DNA of 64,000 bases from Terriglobia bacterium (GTDB lineage: Bacteria > Acidobacteriota > Terriglobia > Terriglobales > Acidobacteriaceae). A program made the translations under genes and the position numbers. Below, one piece after another: positions 17,739 to 25,303 of the stretch (position 1 is the stretch's first letter; each line of letters begins with the position of its first letter). The DNA lies in assembly GCA_020073465.1 (NCBI GenBank), contig JAIQFC010000009.1, positions 1 to 64,000 on the forward strand, given 5' to 3'. Below the pieces are notes generated by a model. The model ran no database searches. It was given only the letters and a program-made list of their open reading frames with translations, and was not told where the DNA came from.

Positions 17739-17978
17739 CTACGAGCAATTCAGCGCTCCTGGACGTTGGCCGGCATCGCGATGCAACCGCTTGATGTTTA
17801 CCGCGCACGGCCGCTCAAACCCGTACTGAAGTTCAAACTCCACCGAGTGACCTACCCTGAGCTTGTCCACCCCGTCTCTGCTTGCCTCGGACCGCTCAAA
17901 GCAAACTTCCTTCCCGTCTTCGGCCAAAATGCAGCCGGAACCGTCTTTCCGCGAAACCCGCGTGATTGAACCGCACAT
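17739..17978 (-). CDS. Cold-shock/OB-fold-like small protein
   Basis: 79 residues. The pattern GSITRVSRKDGSGCILAEDGKEVCFERS...VGHSVEFEL follows the five-strand layout of cold-shock domains (G-x-I...G-F/C-I...D...VFFHRS...G-x-V-E-F), although the RNP aromatic residues are poorly conserved. It may bind single-stranded nucleic acid. It lies 15 bases after the OmpA-like gene in the ArsR-headed row. Confidence 0.5.
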   Translation of the reverse strand: MCGSITRVSRKDGSGCILAEDGKEVCFERSEASRDGVDKLRVGHSVEFELQYGFERPCAVNIKRLHRDAGQRPGALNCS

Positions 17979-17993
17979 CGGACAGGTTCTCCT

Positions 17994-18602
17994 TCAAGGT
18001 GCAACAGAACTGGCCATGAATATCCGGGCACTACGATTAAATTGCTGGCACTCGATATCGGAGGTCTGGCAGCTTTGATCAACATTGTCCCAAGCTTTAA
18101 CTCCAACGATTTGATCGGAGTCAATCCCAGAACTTCCCAGAAATTTCCTGACTACAGCGCCGCGAGCCTCAGCCAGTGTGCGTGTGCAAGTCTCCGAGCC
18201 TCCCGAATCACACGAACCGACTATCAGAATTCGCGCTTCGCGGTGCAGTCGCAGCCAAGCGGCCGCTCGTTTCAGCATGTTCCTCCCTGCAACGGTTAGT
18301 TCAAGGCTGTTCGGGCCGAACTGGATCGGGTGCCTGAGAAAAGGAGGATCTGAGATTGCCACGGAAGCCTCCGCGGGGGCGGTACCGGAGGCTTTGGAAG
18401 GGTTGAGTCCGGAAGCCTGCTGCTGACTGAAGAAAGATTCGGAAGGCACCACACTCAGGTTCCTTTTTGCAGGAAGCGCCGCTTGCAAAACAGGAGGCGC
18501 CGGAGAACCGGCTGTCCGTCCGTGCATCGGCAACAGATCGCCAGCGAATAAAACTGAAGTACCTAATATTACGATATTTGAATATATGCTCACAAAAAAC
18601 AC
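17994..18602 (-). CDS. OmpA-like domain protein
   Basis: 202 residues. An N-terminal hydrophobic segment (MFFVSIYSNIVILGTSVLFAG) looks like a signal peptide or anchor. A low-complexity linker follows, then a C-terminal OmpA/MotB-type peptidoglycan-binding-like domain (LELTVAGRNMLKRAAAWL, LIVGSCDSGGSETCTRTLAEARGAVVRKFL, ending NRSARIF). The canonical GHTD-type motif is altered to GSCDSGG. It starts 4 bases after the ArsR stop codon, so it is in the ArsR operon and probably faces the periplasm. Confidence 0.65.
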   Translation of the reverse strand: MFFVSIYSNIVILGTSVLFAGDLLPMHGRTAGSPAPPVLQAALPAKRNLSVVPSESFFSQQQASGLNPSKASGTAPAEASVAISDPPFLRHPIQFGPNSLELTVAGRNMLKRAAAWLRLHREARILIVGSCDSGGSETCTRTLAEARGAVVRKFLGSSGIDSDQIVGVKAWDNVDQSCQTSDIECQQFNRSARIFMASSVAP

Positions 18603-18606
18603 GGTC

Positions 18607-18945
18607 CTAGCCTCTGTTGGCAGAAGTGACGGCCAACTGCGACAACAGGTCTTTTACCTCGATCAGGTGGTTGTTAAAAATCTTCTTGGCGACATCCAAC
18701 AGCTTGAAGACTTCAGGGTCGGGAACGGAATACAAAACGCTCTGTCCGTCTTTCCTGCCCACAACGATGCTGCGCGTCCTCAGGACGGCCAATTGCTGCG
18801 ATAGCGTGCTCTGTTCCACGTCCAGGCGCACACAAAGGTCATTCACGCCGACTTCGCCGCGGCGCAACTCGTCCAAGATCCTAATGCGTAGGGGGTGAGC
18901 CAGTGCTTTGAAGAACTCAGCCTTGAATTGACTCAGTTCGGCCAT
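18607..18945 (-). CDS. ArsR/SmtB-family transcriptional regulator
   Basis: 112 residues of winged-helix ArsR type: FKALAHPLRIRILDELRRGEVGVNDLCVRLDVEQSTLSQQLAVLRTRSIVVGRKDGQSVLYSV, with the recognition helix at STLSQQLAVL. The only cysteine is in DLCVRL, so the classical CxC metal site of ArsR is absent and the sensed signal is not obvious. It is the first gene of the leftward row that leads to SulP and the hyf genes. A perfect dyad lies immediately upstream and is probably its operator. Confidence 0.85.
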   Translation of the reverse strand: MAELSQFKAEFFKALAHPLRIRILDELRRGEVGVNDLCVRLDVEQSTLSQQLAVLRTRSIVVGRKDGQSVLYSVPDPEVFKLLDVAKKIFNNHLIEVKDLLSQLAVTSANRG

Positions 18946-18950
18946 TCGAT

Positions 18951-18968
18951 CAATATATTTGCATATTG
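18951..18968 (-). promoter_or_regulatory. Dyad operator upstream of the ArsR gene
   Basis: CAATAT-ATTTGC-ATATTG is a perfect 6-6-6 inverted repeat located 6-23 bases upstream of the ArsR start. A TTGACG-like -35 element lies farther upstream on the minus strand, so the dyad overlaps the likely promoter or leader. AT-rich dyads of this kind are typical ArsR operators. No gene is seen in the next 280 bases up to the integrase. Confidence 0.55.
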
Positions 18969-19247
18969 CAATTTACAGCGTCAAGCTGAATTTACCCGCA
19001 TTCAACCATCAGACTCACTGAAAACCTAAGCAGACCTTGCCGGTGTATGCACTGGAACCAGTATGGCGAGGGACGACGTCAATTCGGAGAAATTGTCTCA
19101 GGCGTGTTCACCCCAGTGCTCGCCAAACACCTCGAAGTCGTCGCTGCTCGACCGCATCTCCGCCGGTGTTGAGAGGAACCGTTCTTCTCCCGCTGATCGG
19201 CCGTCAGTACACATGAAGGGTTCTTGACCGACTGTTGTCGTGGAGGA

Positions 19248-20510
19248 TCAATCACTTGCCGCTCTTGCTACGTATCCGGCCAGGGCTCCTGCATTGATCT
19301 TTTCCAAGACATCCTTTGACTGCACTCCCTTCAAGTAGACCATCGTGGATTTGATATCCCGGTGCCCCATCCAGGTCTGGAGCGTGCGAATATCCACTCC
19401 GTGCCGCAAGTGCTCTGTGGCAAACGTGTGACGGAATTTGTGAAGGAAGTAGTGCTGGCAGTATGGACCTTTCGAGCAGCGGTTGCCATGCTTGGTGATG
19501 CATTGTCCACAATTCAGTTTCGCCCGCTCGGCGACCCGCTTGACGATCATGTCCGTCTCTGTGTTGGGATTGCCTTTGGAATTTGGGAAAACCAATTGGG
19601 CGGGCAATGCGTTACGCCTCTCTTTCAGCGTCTGGAGTTGCTGGATCAGCGCAGTCGGTAGGGGAACGCATCTTTCTTCCCAGTTCTTGGGCCTGAATCT
19701 CCAGATTGGCTTTGTCGTAACGCGAACCACGCTGTTGTGAAAGTCGACGTCTCGCCAGGTCACACACTGCGCTTCTCTGTCACGGAATCCCGATCCCACC
19801 ATGAACTTGAGAAAGATCGCCTCTTCGTCATCGGCGTGCCGCAGCATGGCCTGTATTTCTTCGGGCTCATAAATGACACGAATTTTCTCGACGTAGTTGG
19901 GCCAATCACTCGCTTGAATCAACTTGGTCTTGTCATACCGTTTGAGCATTTGCAGCACCACCACCAGCTTGTCATATACCGTACGGTGGCCGAGACCCAG
20001 CGCGTAGCAATGGGTCATGAATTTCAAAATGTCCCCACGCGAGACATCCTCGACAGATTGCGTCGTACAGGACTGACGGAAGAGCTTGTTTAGAGTATAG
20101 CGGTAGGTCAGGTATGTGCGTGGCGAGCGGTGGTTCTCAATGAACTCAAGATAGTTGTCGATCGCGGTGCCGAGGCCTAATCGGGCGGAGGGAATGCTGG
20201 CCGGTGCTGACCGAGTCTCGACGACACCGGCGCGCACGGCCTCAACCTCAATCGCTTTGCGCCGAGCCTCCTCCACCACCGCCGCAAAATCTCGTACGGC
20301 TTTGCGGCGCCGCCGATTGCCAATTTCATACCACTCTATGTAGTAGGTCCCTTCCGAGTGGTGTTCATCGAGGCTTGCGATCAGAACGTGGTCGCGCACG
20401 AGCTTGCCGCTTTTCTCGACGACATTGGCAAACCGCCACTTCTCACCTACTTTTACATATTTGAGAATCTTGACCCTATTTGCATACTTGTGTCTTCTTG
20501 GCATTTCCAT
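19248..20510 (-). CDS. Tyrosine recombinase (integrase)
   Basis: 420 residues. The N-terminal ~100 residues are an Arm/AP2-like region, then a SAM-like core-binding domain (LGTAIDNYLEFIENHRSPRTYLTYRYTLNKLF). The catalytic domain has the first arginine in SGFRDREAQCVTWRDVDF, then HKFRHTFATEHL, GH in TWMGHRDIKS, and the nucleophile region MVYLKG. All catalytic positions appear present. It lies between the hyf region and the second integrase, so the window has at least two integration modules. No attachment site was recognised beside it. Confidence 0.88.
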   Translation of the reverse strand: MEMPRRHKYANRVKILKYVKVGEKWRFANVVEKSGKLVRDHVLIASLDEHHSEGTYYIEWYEIGNRRRRKAVRDFAAVVEEARRKAIEVEAVRAGVVETRSAPASIPSARLGLGTAIDNYLEFIENHRSPRTYLTYRYTLNKLFRQSCTTQSVEDVSRGDILKFMTHCYALGLGHRTVYDKLVVVLQMLKRYDKTKLIQASDWPNYVEKIRVIYEPEEIQAMLRHADDEEAIFLKFMVGSGFRDREAQCVTWRDVDFHNSVVRVTTKPIWRFRPKNWEERCVPLPTALIQQLQTLKERRNALPAQLVFPNSKGNPNTETDMIVKRVAERAKLNCGQCITKHGNRCSKGPYCQHYFLHKFRHTFATEHLRHGVDIRTLQTWMGHRDIKSTMVYLKGVQSKDVLEKINAGALAGYVARAASD

Positions 20511-20685
20511 CTCCTCGGTTGAGGGGATGGACGATAGATCGGATCGTGAATTCGGTCAAATTCGGGAACGGAATGGACTCAGGAGACTCTATTGACAAAA
20601 TCAGGCTTGTTTTATCTCGACAGGAAGAACGACAGGAACTCGGGAACCCACTGAAAACAAACGATGGCTCTGCTGAGGCAGCGTT

Positions 20686-21426
20686 CTAACAGACTCGTCT
20701 GCCGGCCAAGTCGGAGGCTACGCTAGCGAGCGTTTCGGACTTCTTATGTGATTCATTTGATCCCCTCTGGGCCATACCCAGGAGATGAATCCCGGTCTCA
20801 CCGAGCGGCCAGAAGCCGAGCCGAGACCAGTACGCTCTAAGCTTGCGCACGGCCTCATCCCGTCCAACGCCGGGTGCCTTCAATCTTTTCAGTGCCTTCT
20901 GATCGCGGGCGAAGGCAGGAGTAAATTGCAGCGGCCAAGGTTTGCACGCCACCAGCCCACAACCAGGACCGAAGATGTCGATAGTCCTGTCGACCGCAGC
21001 CGGACCGACCCCCAAACCCCGCCATCTCGGACGGATCTCCATGCAGTCGATGATTAGCAGGTCACATCCGGAAGCCTCATATTCATCTTGTATTTCTTCT
21101 CTCCAGTAACCGGTTTCCAAGTCGAACAGGAGTTCCCAGTATTCCGCAATGCTTCCCGCGACGCCGTCTCCTAGCCTCTCCGTCCTAATGCCATAGTCCA
21201 TGGCTTCACCGAATTGCACTAAGGACGCCCTTAGGTAACCAGCGTCTTCCTCGTCTTGAAGATCCTCAGTCTTGACGAAAACCCTGCCCAAAATGGAATG
21301 GACAAAATCTGTGTCAACGTATTCTTCGCGCAACGAGGCGCGGACCGCGAACTCGACGCTCGCAACTATATTCGTCTTAGCTTCGTCTGCTTTCCGCGAA
21401 ACATCGGCTTCTTTTGCAGTCTTCAT
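20686..21426 (-). CDS. GNAT-like acetyltransferase-fold protein
   Basis: 246 residues from the ATG at 21426, which has GAGGTG at a suitable distance; the track start 12 bases upstream lacks one. The central segment (DLLIIDCMEIRPRWRGLGVGPAAVDRTIDIFG) matches the acyl-CoA-binding loop of GNAT proteins (RxxGxG). The ends are unusual, and the substrate cannot be inferred. It sits alone between the two integrases and is probably cargo of a mobile element. Confidence 0.55.
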   Translation of the reverse strand: MKTAKEADVSRKADEAKTNIVASVEFAVRASLREEYVDTDFVHSILGRVFVKTEDLQDEEDAGYLRASLVQFGEAMDYGIRTERLGDGVAGSIAEYWELLFDLETGYWREEIQDEYEASGCDLLIIDCMEIRPRWRGLGVGPAAVDRTIDIFGPGCGLVACKPWPLQFTPAFARDQKALKRLKAPGVGRDEAVRKLRAYWSRLGFWPLGETGIHLLGMAQRGSNESHKKSETLASVASDLAGRRVC

Positions 21427-21905
21427 CTCGCACCTCATCCCGCTGTTTACCGTAATGATCGGAATTCGTCAAACGGAGTAGATCACTAGGTCGGAGTGCA
21501 CGAGGGTTTTCTGCTGAGAACGCTACGGGTGGTGACTCGATCGGCGTCTGCGACAGTGCTTCCAGCTATTGGCGGGCTTTTCTCTCGTAACCAAAGCGGT
21601 TCAAAGTAGTTACGCGTAGCACCGAGCTGCATGGACCTTTGCGCAACCTGTTTAGTCGGTCCAAGTGTGGCTCAATCAAAGGGACAGCGGCGGCTGTTGA
21701 CACAAAGCCCTAAACGATGGCGCAGCAAGACGTTACTTAACGAGAATCACACGCTTCGAAGAACAGGAGAAAAACAACAAGCAAGCCCGTTTGACCAATA
21801 TCTACTTTCCGCTTAAATAGGAATTCGCGGATGCAATGCTGTAGGTCGGTGGCTTTTCTGGCCGGGTCACTGGGCAGTGCGAAACTCCGCCGATAAGAGG
21901 ACCCC
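21427..21905. other. Stretch without a supportable gene
   Basis: About 480 bases between the divergent GNAT-like gene and the HTH gene. A 61-residue ORF at 21631 has no start signal or protein-like composition. I see no repeat or RNA gene; the stretch presumably carries the two divergent promoters. Confidence 0.5.
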
Positions 21906-22193
21906 ATGTCGACCCAGCCCGGTCCGGCCAATCCGGCCATTTCCTTTTCAACGGCACCAGAACCGTACGTCGACGTCAAGCGAGCAGCTTCCTATTTGTC
22001 CGTCGCAGTCAAGACGCTCAATGAATGGGCTCGCCTTGAGAAAATCCCTGCCTACCCGTGGGGGGACGGCAGCAGGAAGACCTGGCGATTCAAACTCAGC
22101 GAACTGGACGAGTGGATGCAGAGGAGGATAAACTCCGTTCGTCGTCCGCCTCTTTCGGAAAGGACGGTAAGACGTGAGAAAGAGGCACACTAG
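21906..22193 (+). CDS. Excisionase-like HTH protein
   Basis: 95 residues. The segment YVDVKRAASYLSVAVKTLNEWARLEKIPAYPWGDGSRKTWRFKLSELDEWMQRR is the HTH_17/excisionase fold (helix-turn-helix plus wing, RFxxxELDEW). It overlaps the start of the integrase by 20 bases and is in the same direction, the usual xis-int arrangement. It probably binds the element ends to favour excision, or regulates int. Confidence 0.75.
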   Translation: MSTQPGPANPAISFSTAPEPYVDVKRAASYLSVAVKTLNEWARLEKIPAYPWGDGSRKTWRFKLSELDEWMQRRINSVRRPPLSERTVRREKEAH

Positions 22194-23400
22194 TACAGGA
22201 TTTCCAAGTGTAGTTAAACGCAAGAACGGAAAGAGAGTAGTCATCTGGCGATGGTACGAGAAGGGCCAGGACGGCAAGTCTCGCGAGCGCTGGAAGACAC
22301 TCGGTTTGGCCAGTCGGTTCAAGTCTGATGCCGCGGCACAGCAAGAAGCAGAACGTCTCGGCCTGGGCAGACCTATCGAAGAGGGGCCGCGAACTCTGAA
22401 GGAACTTGTCGATCACTGGCAGGATACGGAGTGCCCAGGGACGGACGAGGACCCGAATGAACGTCGGGCTTTCTCCACTCGGGACAACTACCGCGGCTAT
22501 TTGCGGAAGTGGGTCAAACCGCGATGGGGAGACCAAGCTTTGGATGAGGTAAAGGCCGTGGCCGTAGAGAGTTGGCTGTCAACTTTGAAAAAAGACGATG
22601 GCGCGGCTCTAGCCGATGGTTCGAAAAAGAAGATCAGGGACCTGATGCATCTTCTGTACGAGCACGCAATCCGCTATGAATGGACAGACCGTAATCCGAT
22701 TACGTCTGTACGGCAAAGCGGCGTGCGCCAGGCAACACCGATCCGCCTTACCGTTGACCAGCTTTCCCAACTCATCTACGGTGAGCTGAAACAACGAGAA
22801 CGACTGATGGTGTTACTGGATTTCGGAACCGGATTGCGGAGGGGCGAACTCAGCGGCGTTCGCTGGGAAGACATCTGCTTCGAGGACAAGGTCCTGACCC
22901 CAAAACGCTCAATCGTGAAGCAGCGTATCGGTAAGGTCAAGACGGAAGCTTCGAAAAAGAGCATCCCACTGGATGATGTGCTGATCGAAGAATTGCTGGC
23001 TTGGCGTCGGGAGACTCCCTATGCCCAGGACAGCGACTACGTCTTCGCCAGCGCGAAGATGAGAGGTAAGCAGCCGTACTGGATGAGTCGCATCATGCAG
23101 CATCACATCAAGCCAGTCGCCGCGAAAAGCGGGATCGAGATTAAAGGATGGCACACATTACGCCATTCCTACACGACCCTGCTGCGCCAGAACAACAACA
23201 ACCCCAAAGTGGTGCAAGGCCTGTTGCGGCATGCCTCGTACTCAATCACGATGAATGTCTACGATGAAGCTATGTCGGAAGAGAAGCGCAATGCCCATCG
23301 TGGAGTGATCCAGCAGCTTAACCGTAGCGTAACCCGTAGTGCGCCAAAAACGGCAATCCCGCAAGTTGTTGATAAGGTTGGCGTCCCCGACGGGATTTGA
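22174..23400 (+). CDS. Tyrosine recombinase (integrase), ends inside a tRNA-derived att site
   Basis: 408 residues. An AP2-like DNA-binding region comes first (VVIWRWYEKGQDGKSRERWKTLG), then a core-binding domain (TRDNYRGYLRKWVKPRWG). The catalytic domain has GTGLRRGELSGVRWEDI, HTLRHSYTTLLRQ, LLRHASYSITMNVYDEA, giving the R-H-R-H-Y set. The last codons and the TGA stop (GVPDGI*) are encoded by the 3' part of a tRNA-Glu gene on the opposite strand. The integrase therefore abuts, and partly contains, its likely attachment site. Confidence 0.9.
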   Translation: MRKRHTSTGFPSVVKRKNGKRVVIWRWYEKGQDGKSRERWKTLGLASRFKSDAAAQQEAERLGLGRPIEEGPRTLKELVDHWQDTECPGTDEDPNERRAFSTRDNYRGYLRKWVKPRWGDQALDEVKAVAVESWLSTLKKDDGAALADGSKKKIRDLMHLLYEHAIRYEWTDRNPITSVRQSGVRQATPIRLTVDQLSQLIYGELKQRERLMVLLDFGTGLRRGELSGVRWEDICFEDKVLTPKRSIVKQRIGKVKTEASKKSIPLDDVLIEELLAWRRETPYAQDSDYVFASAKMRGKQPYWMSRIMQHHIKPVAAKSGIEIKGWHTLRHSYTTLLRQNNNNPKVVQGLLRHASYSITMNVYDEAMSEEKRNAHRGVIQQLNRSVTRSAPKTAIPQVVDKVGVPDGI

Positions 23401-23424
23401 ACCCGTGTTACCGCCGTGAAAGGG
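23379..23424 (-). other. Attachment site: 3' fragment of tRNA-Glu(TTC)
   Basis: On the minus strand the sequence reads from an anticodon loop CTTTCAC (anticodon TTC) through the 3' anticodon arm, a T-arm (ACGGGTTCAAATCCCGT) and the acceptor strand CGGGGACG, ending in an encoded CCA. Nothing 5' of the anticodon loop resembles the D-arm or 5' acceptor, so this is a tRNA remnant, as left by site-specific integration at an anticodon loop. The DNA to the right is then element DNA, and the integrase to the left starts another module. Confidence 0.75.
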
Positions 23425-23473
23425 GCTCAACAACTCGTAACTAATTGAAACTAGACGGCACCGACAGCCCATT

Positions 23474-23707
23474 TTGGAGCCGTAAGTAATGATTTGGAAC
23501 CTTATTGGACCCTGATTGGACCCAAGTTTTTCTGCACAAGAACTTGGAAACAAATCACAAAAACTGCTGCGGCAGTTCGCAAAGTTTCTACCGCGTGTTC
23601 TCGCCGCTGGATGGCGAACACACCTCACGAAAATTTCCGCAAGATTTTCCCAACTGAAAATCTGTGCACAATCCAGCGAAAAATCAGGGTCCAATTGGAC
23701 CCTGATT
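23474..23707 (+). repeat. TTGGAnCC repeat set with a 26-bp perfect palindrome
   Basis: TTGGAGCC (23474), TTGGAACC (23494), TTGGACCC (23505) and TTGGACCC (23516) are spaced 20, 11 and 11 bases apart. A further copy at 23695 is part of the perfect palindrome AATCAGGGTCC-AATT-GGACCCTGATT (23682-23707). The block lies in the gene-free 330 bases between the tRNA fragment and the ABC permease gene. Helically phased repeats next to an att core are typical of integrase arm or excisionase sites. Confidence 0.6.
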
Positions 23708-23736
23708 CCGGGGAAACGAGCCGGGGGACAGTCACC

Positions 23737-24531
23737 TCAACAATTGTGTCTCCATAAAGAACTAGGAACACTGATTAGCTGAATTATTGCGTGCCTTCGG
23801 TTTTCGACCGCCTGAGCCATCCGATCTAAAGTGATCGCGAGAATCGTTATTCCGATCGCTGCGGCCATGACTCGGGGGACGTTGTACAAGCTAGCCGCTC
23901 TGAGGATCACAAATCCCAGTCCCTTGTTGGCGGCGATGAATTCGCCAATAAAGGCACCCAACAGGCCGAATCCAACATTCAGACGCATAGAACTTAATAC
24001 CCAATCTAACGATCCGGGAACAATGACTTTGGCAAATATCTGTTTCCGCGTCGCGTTCATGCCCTTTAGAACGTCAATATACTCGGAAGAAACAGAAGTC
24101 GCGCCTCGGTGCGATTGTGTAAATGCCACGAACACGGTTGAGAACACTGCCAAGGCAACTTTCATCTTTAGGCCAATTCCAAACCAAACAATCATCAGTG
24201 GTGCAAATGCAAAAACAGGCAGAGTCCCAAGACCGAGCACGAACGGTCTGGCAATCCTGGCGGTAGTGTCGGAATACCAAAGGGCTAGCCCAGCGCCGCT
24301 CCCAACAAGTGTTCCGATCAGCAGACCGCTCAATGCCTCGAAACCTGTGGTCAGAAAGTGCAGAACAAAGTGTCCCTCGGTGATGAGTTGTCGAAGTTCA
24401 GATAGAGTGGTCAGTGGGGTACCCACAAAAAAGAACGCCGTACTAGATGCTCGTCCAATTACCTCCCAAAGGACAAAGAACATCAAAGCGATCGTGATTT
24501 GAATGGCGACGATCTTAACTCGGTTCTTCAT
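23737..24531 (-). CDS. ABC transporter permease (SsuC/TauC type)
   Basis: 264 residues with about six membrane helices and the EAA-loop region characteristic of BPD-type permeases (YIDVLKGMNATRKQIFAKVIVPGSLDWVLSSMRLNVGFG). Family members import nitrate, sulfonates, taurine or pyrimidine/thiamine precursors. It is the last gene of a leftward operon with an ATPase (17-base overlap) and two substrate-binding proteins. The extreme C-terminus (SVPSSLWRHNC) looks unrelated to the family and may come from the element boundary. Confidence 0.88.
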   Translation of the reverse strand: MKNRVKIVAIQITIALMFFVLWEVIGRASSTAFFFVGTPLTTLSELRQLITEGHFVLHFLTTGFEALSGLLIGTLVGSGAGLALWYSDTTARIARPFVLGLGTLPVFAFAPLMIVWFGIGLKMKVALAVFSTVFVAFTQSHRGATSVSSEYIDVLKGMNATRKQIFAKVIVPGSLDWVLSSMRLNVGFGLLGAFIGEFIAANKGLGFVILRAASLYNVPRVMAAAIGITILAITLDRMAQAVENRRHAIIQLISVPSSLWRHNC

Positions 24532-25303
24532 GCACTCCCTTCAGGTCATTCCAGATGCGCACAAAGAGATCCGAGAATTCAGGCGACTTTCGAGATTTGA
24601 CCGCGTTCTCGGGCGCTATCGAAAGCCGAGGACGATATGAAGCAACGATGCGCCCCGGTCTTCCGCTCATAACAACGATCTCATCCGCCAAGAAAATCGC
24701 TTCTTCAATGTTGTGAGTTACAAAAATTGTCGTAATCGCATTCACTCGACACATTCTCTTAAATCTGGTGTTCAAATCCAATCTTGTGACGAAATCTATC
24801 GCGGAGAACGGCTCATCGCACAACATCAGCTGTGGGCTACTCTCAAGAGCACGAATGACCGAAATTCTCTGTCTCATCCCGCCCGATAGCTCTCCGGGGA
24901 GACTTCGCTCGAACCCCTTTAGTCCATATTCTTCGATGGAGTCCAGAACACTCCTTACGCGGGCTCGGTTCAACTCGCCCTTCAGTTCCAGTCCGAGGCA
25001 GGCGTTTTGCAGCGAGTTGCGCCAAGGCAAAAGCGAGGCTTCTTGTGGGACGTACGCTATTCCTCCCGCAATGAGCCGGGGGTTGAGTTCGATCCGACCT
25101 GCCGTGGGGGAAAGAAGTCTGGCCAAGAGTTTCAGCAGAGTTGACTTCCCGCACCCGCTTGGTCCGACGACACAGAACAGTTCGCCGAACGAAACCTTGA
25201 AGCTGACTTCCGACAGTGCAGTGACGGTTTCGGGGCCGCTCTTGAACGTCTTGCAAATCCGATCGACTGCGACAGCAGGTGACGAGTCTTGACCTGCCGT
25301 CAT
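24515..25303 (-). CDS. ABC transporter ATP-binding protein (SsuB/TauB type)
   Basis: From the ATG at 25303, which overlaps the stop of the preceding gene (ATGA), the protein has 262 residues. It has a Walker A GPSGCGKSTLL, Q-loop YVPQEASLLPW, signature LSGGMRQRISVIRAL, Walker B LMLCDEPFSAID and the H-loop TIFVTHNIEEAIF. The longer track start at 25489 lies within the upstream gene and is rejected. It energises import together with the permease encoded next. Confidence 0.9.
   Translation of the reverse strand: MTAGQDSSPAVAVDRICKTFKSGPETVTALSEVSFKVSFGELFCVVGPSGCGKSTLLKLLARLLSPTAGRIELNPRLIAGGIAYVPQEASLLPWRNSLQNACLGLELKGELNRARVRSVLDSIEEYGLKGFERSLPGELSGGMRQRISVIRALESSPQLMLCDEPFSAIDFVTRLDLNTRFKRMCRVNAITTIFVTHNIEEAIFLADEIVVMSGRPGRIVASYRPRLSIAPENAVKSRKSPEFSDLFVRIWNDLKGVHEEPS

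Noticed and set aside
23379-23424. Functional tRNA-Glu gene
   Set aside because: Only the part from the anticodon loop to CCA is present; the D-arm and 5' acceptor strand are missing, so it cannot make a tRNA.
23831-24502. 223-residue rightward ORF opposite the ABC permease
   Set aside because: Antisense shadow; the leftward frame has the permease motifs.
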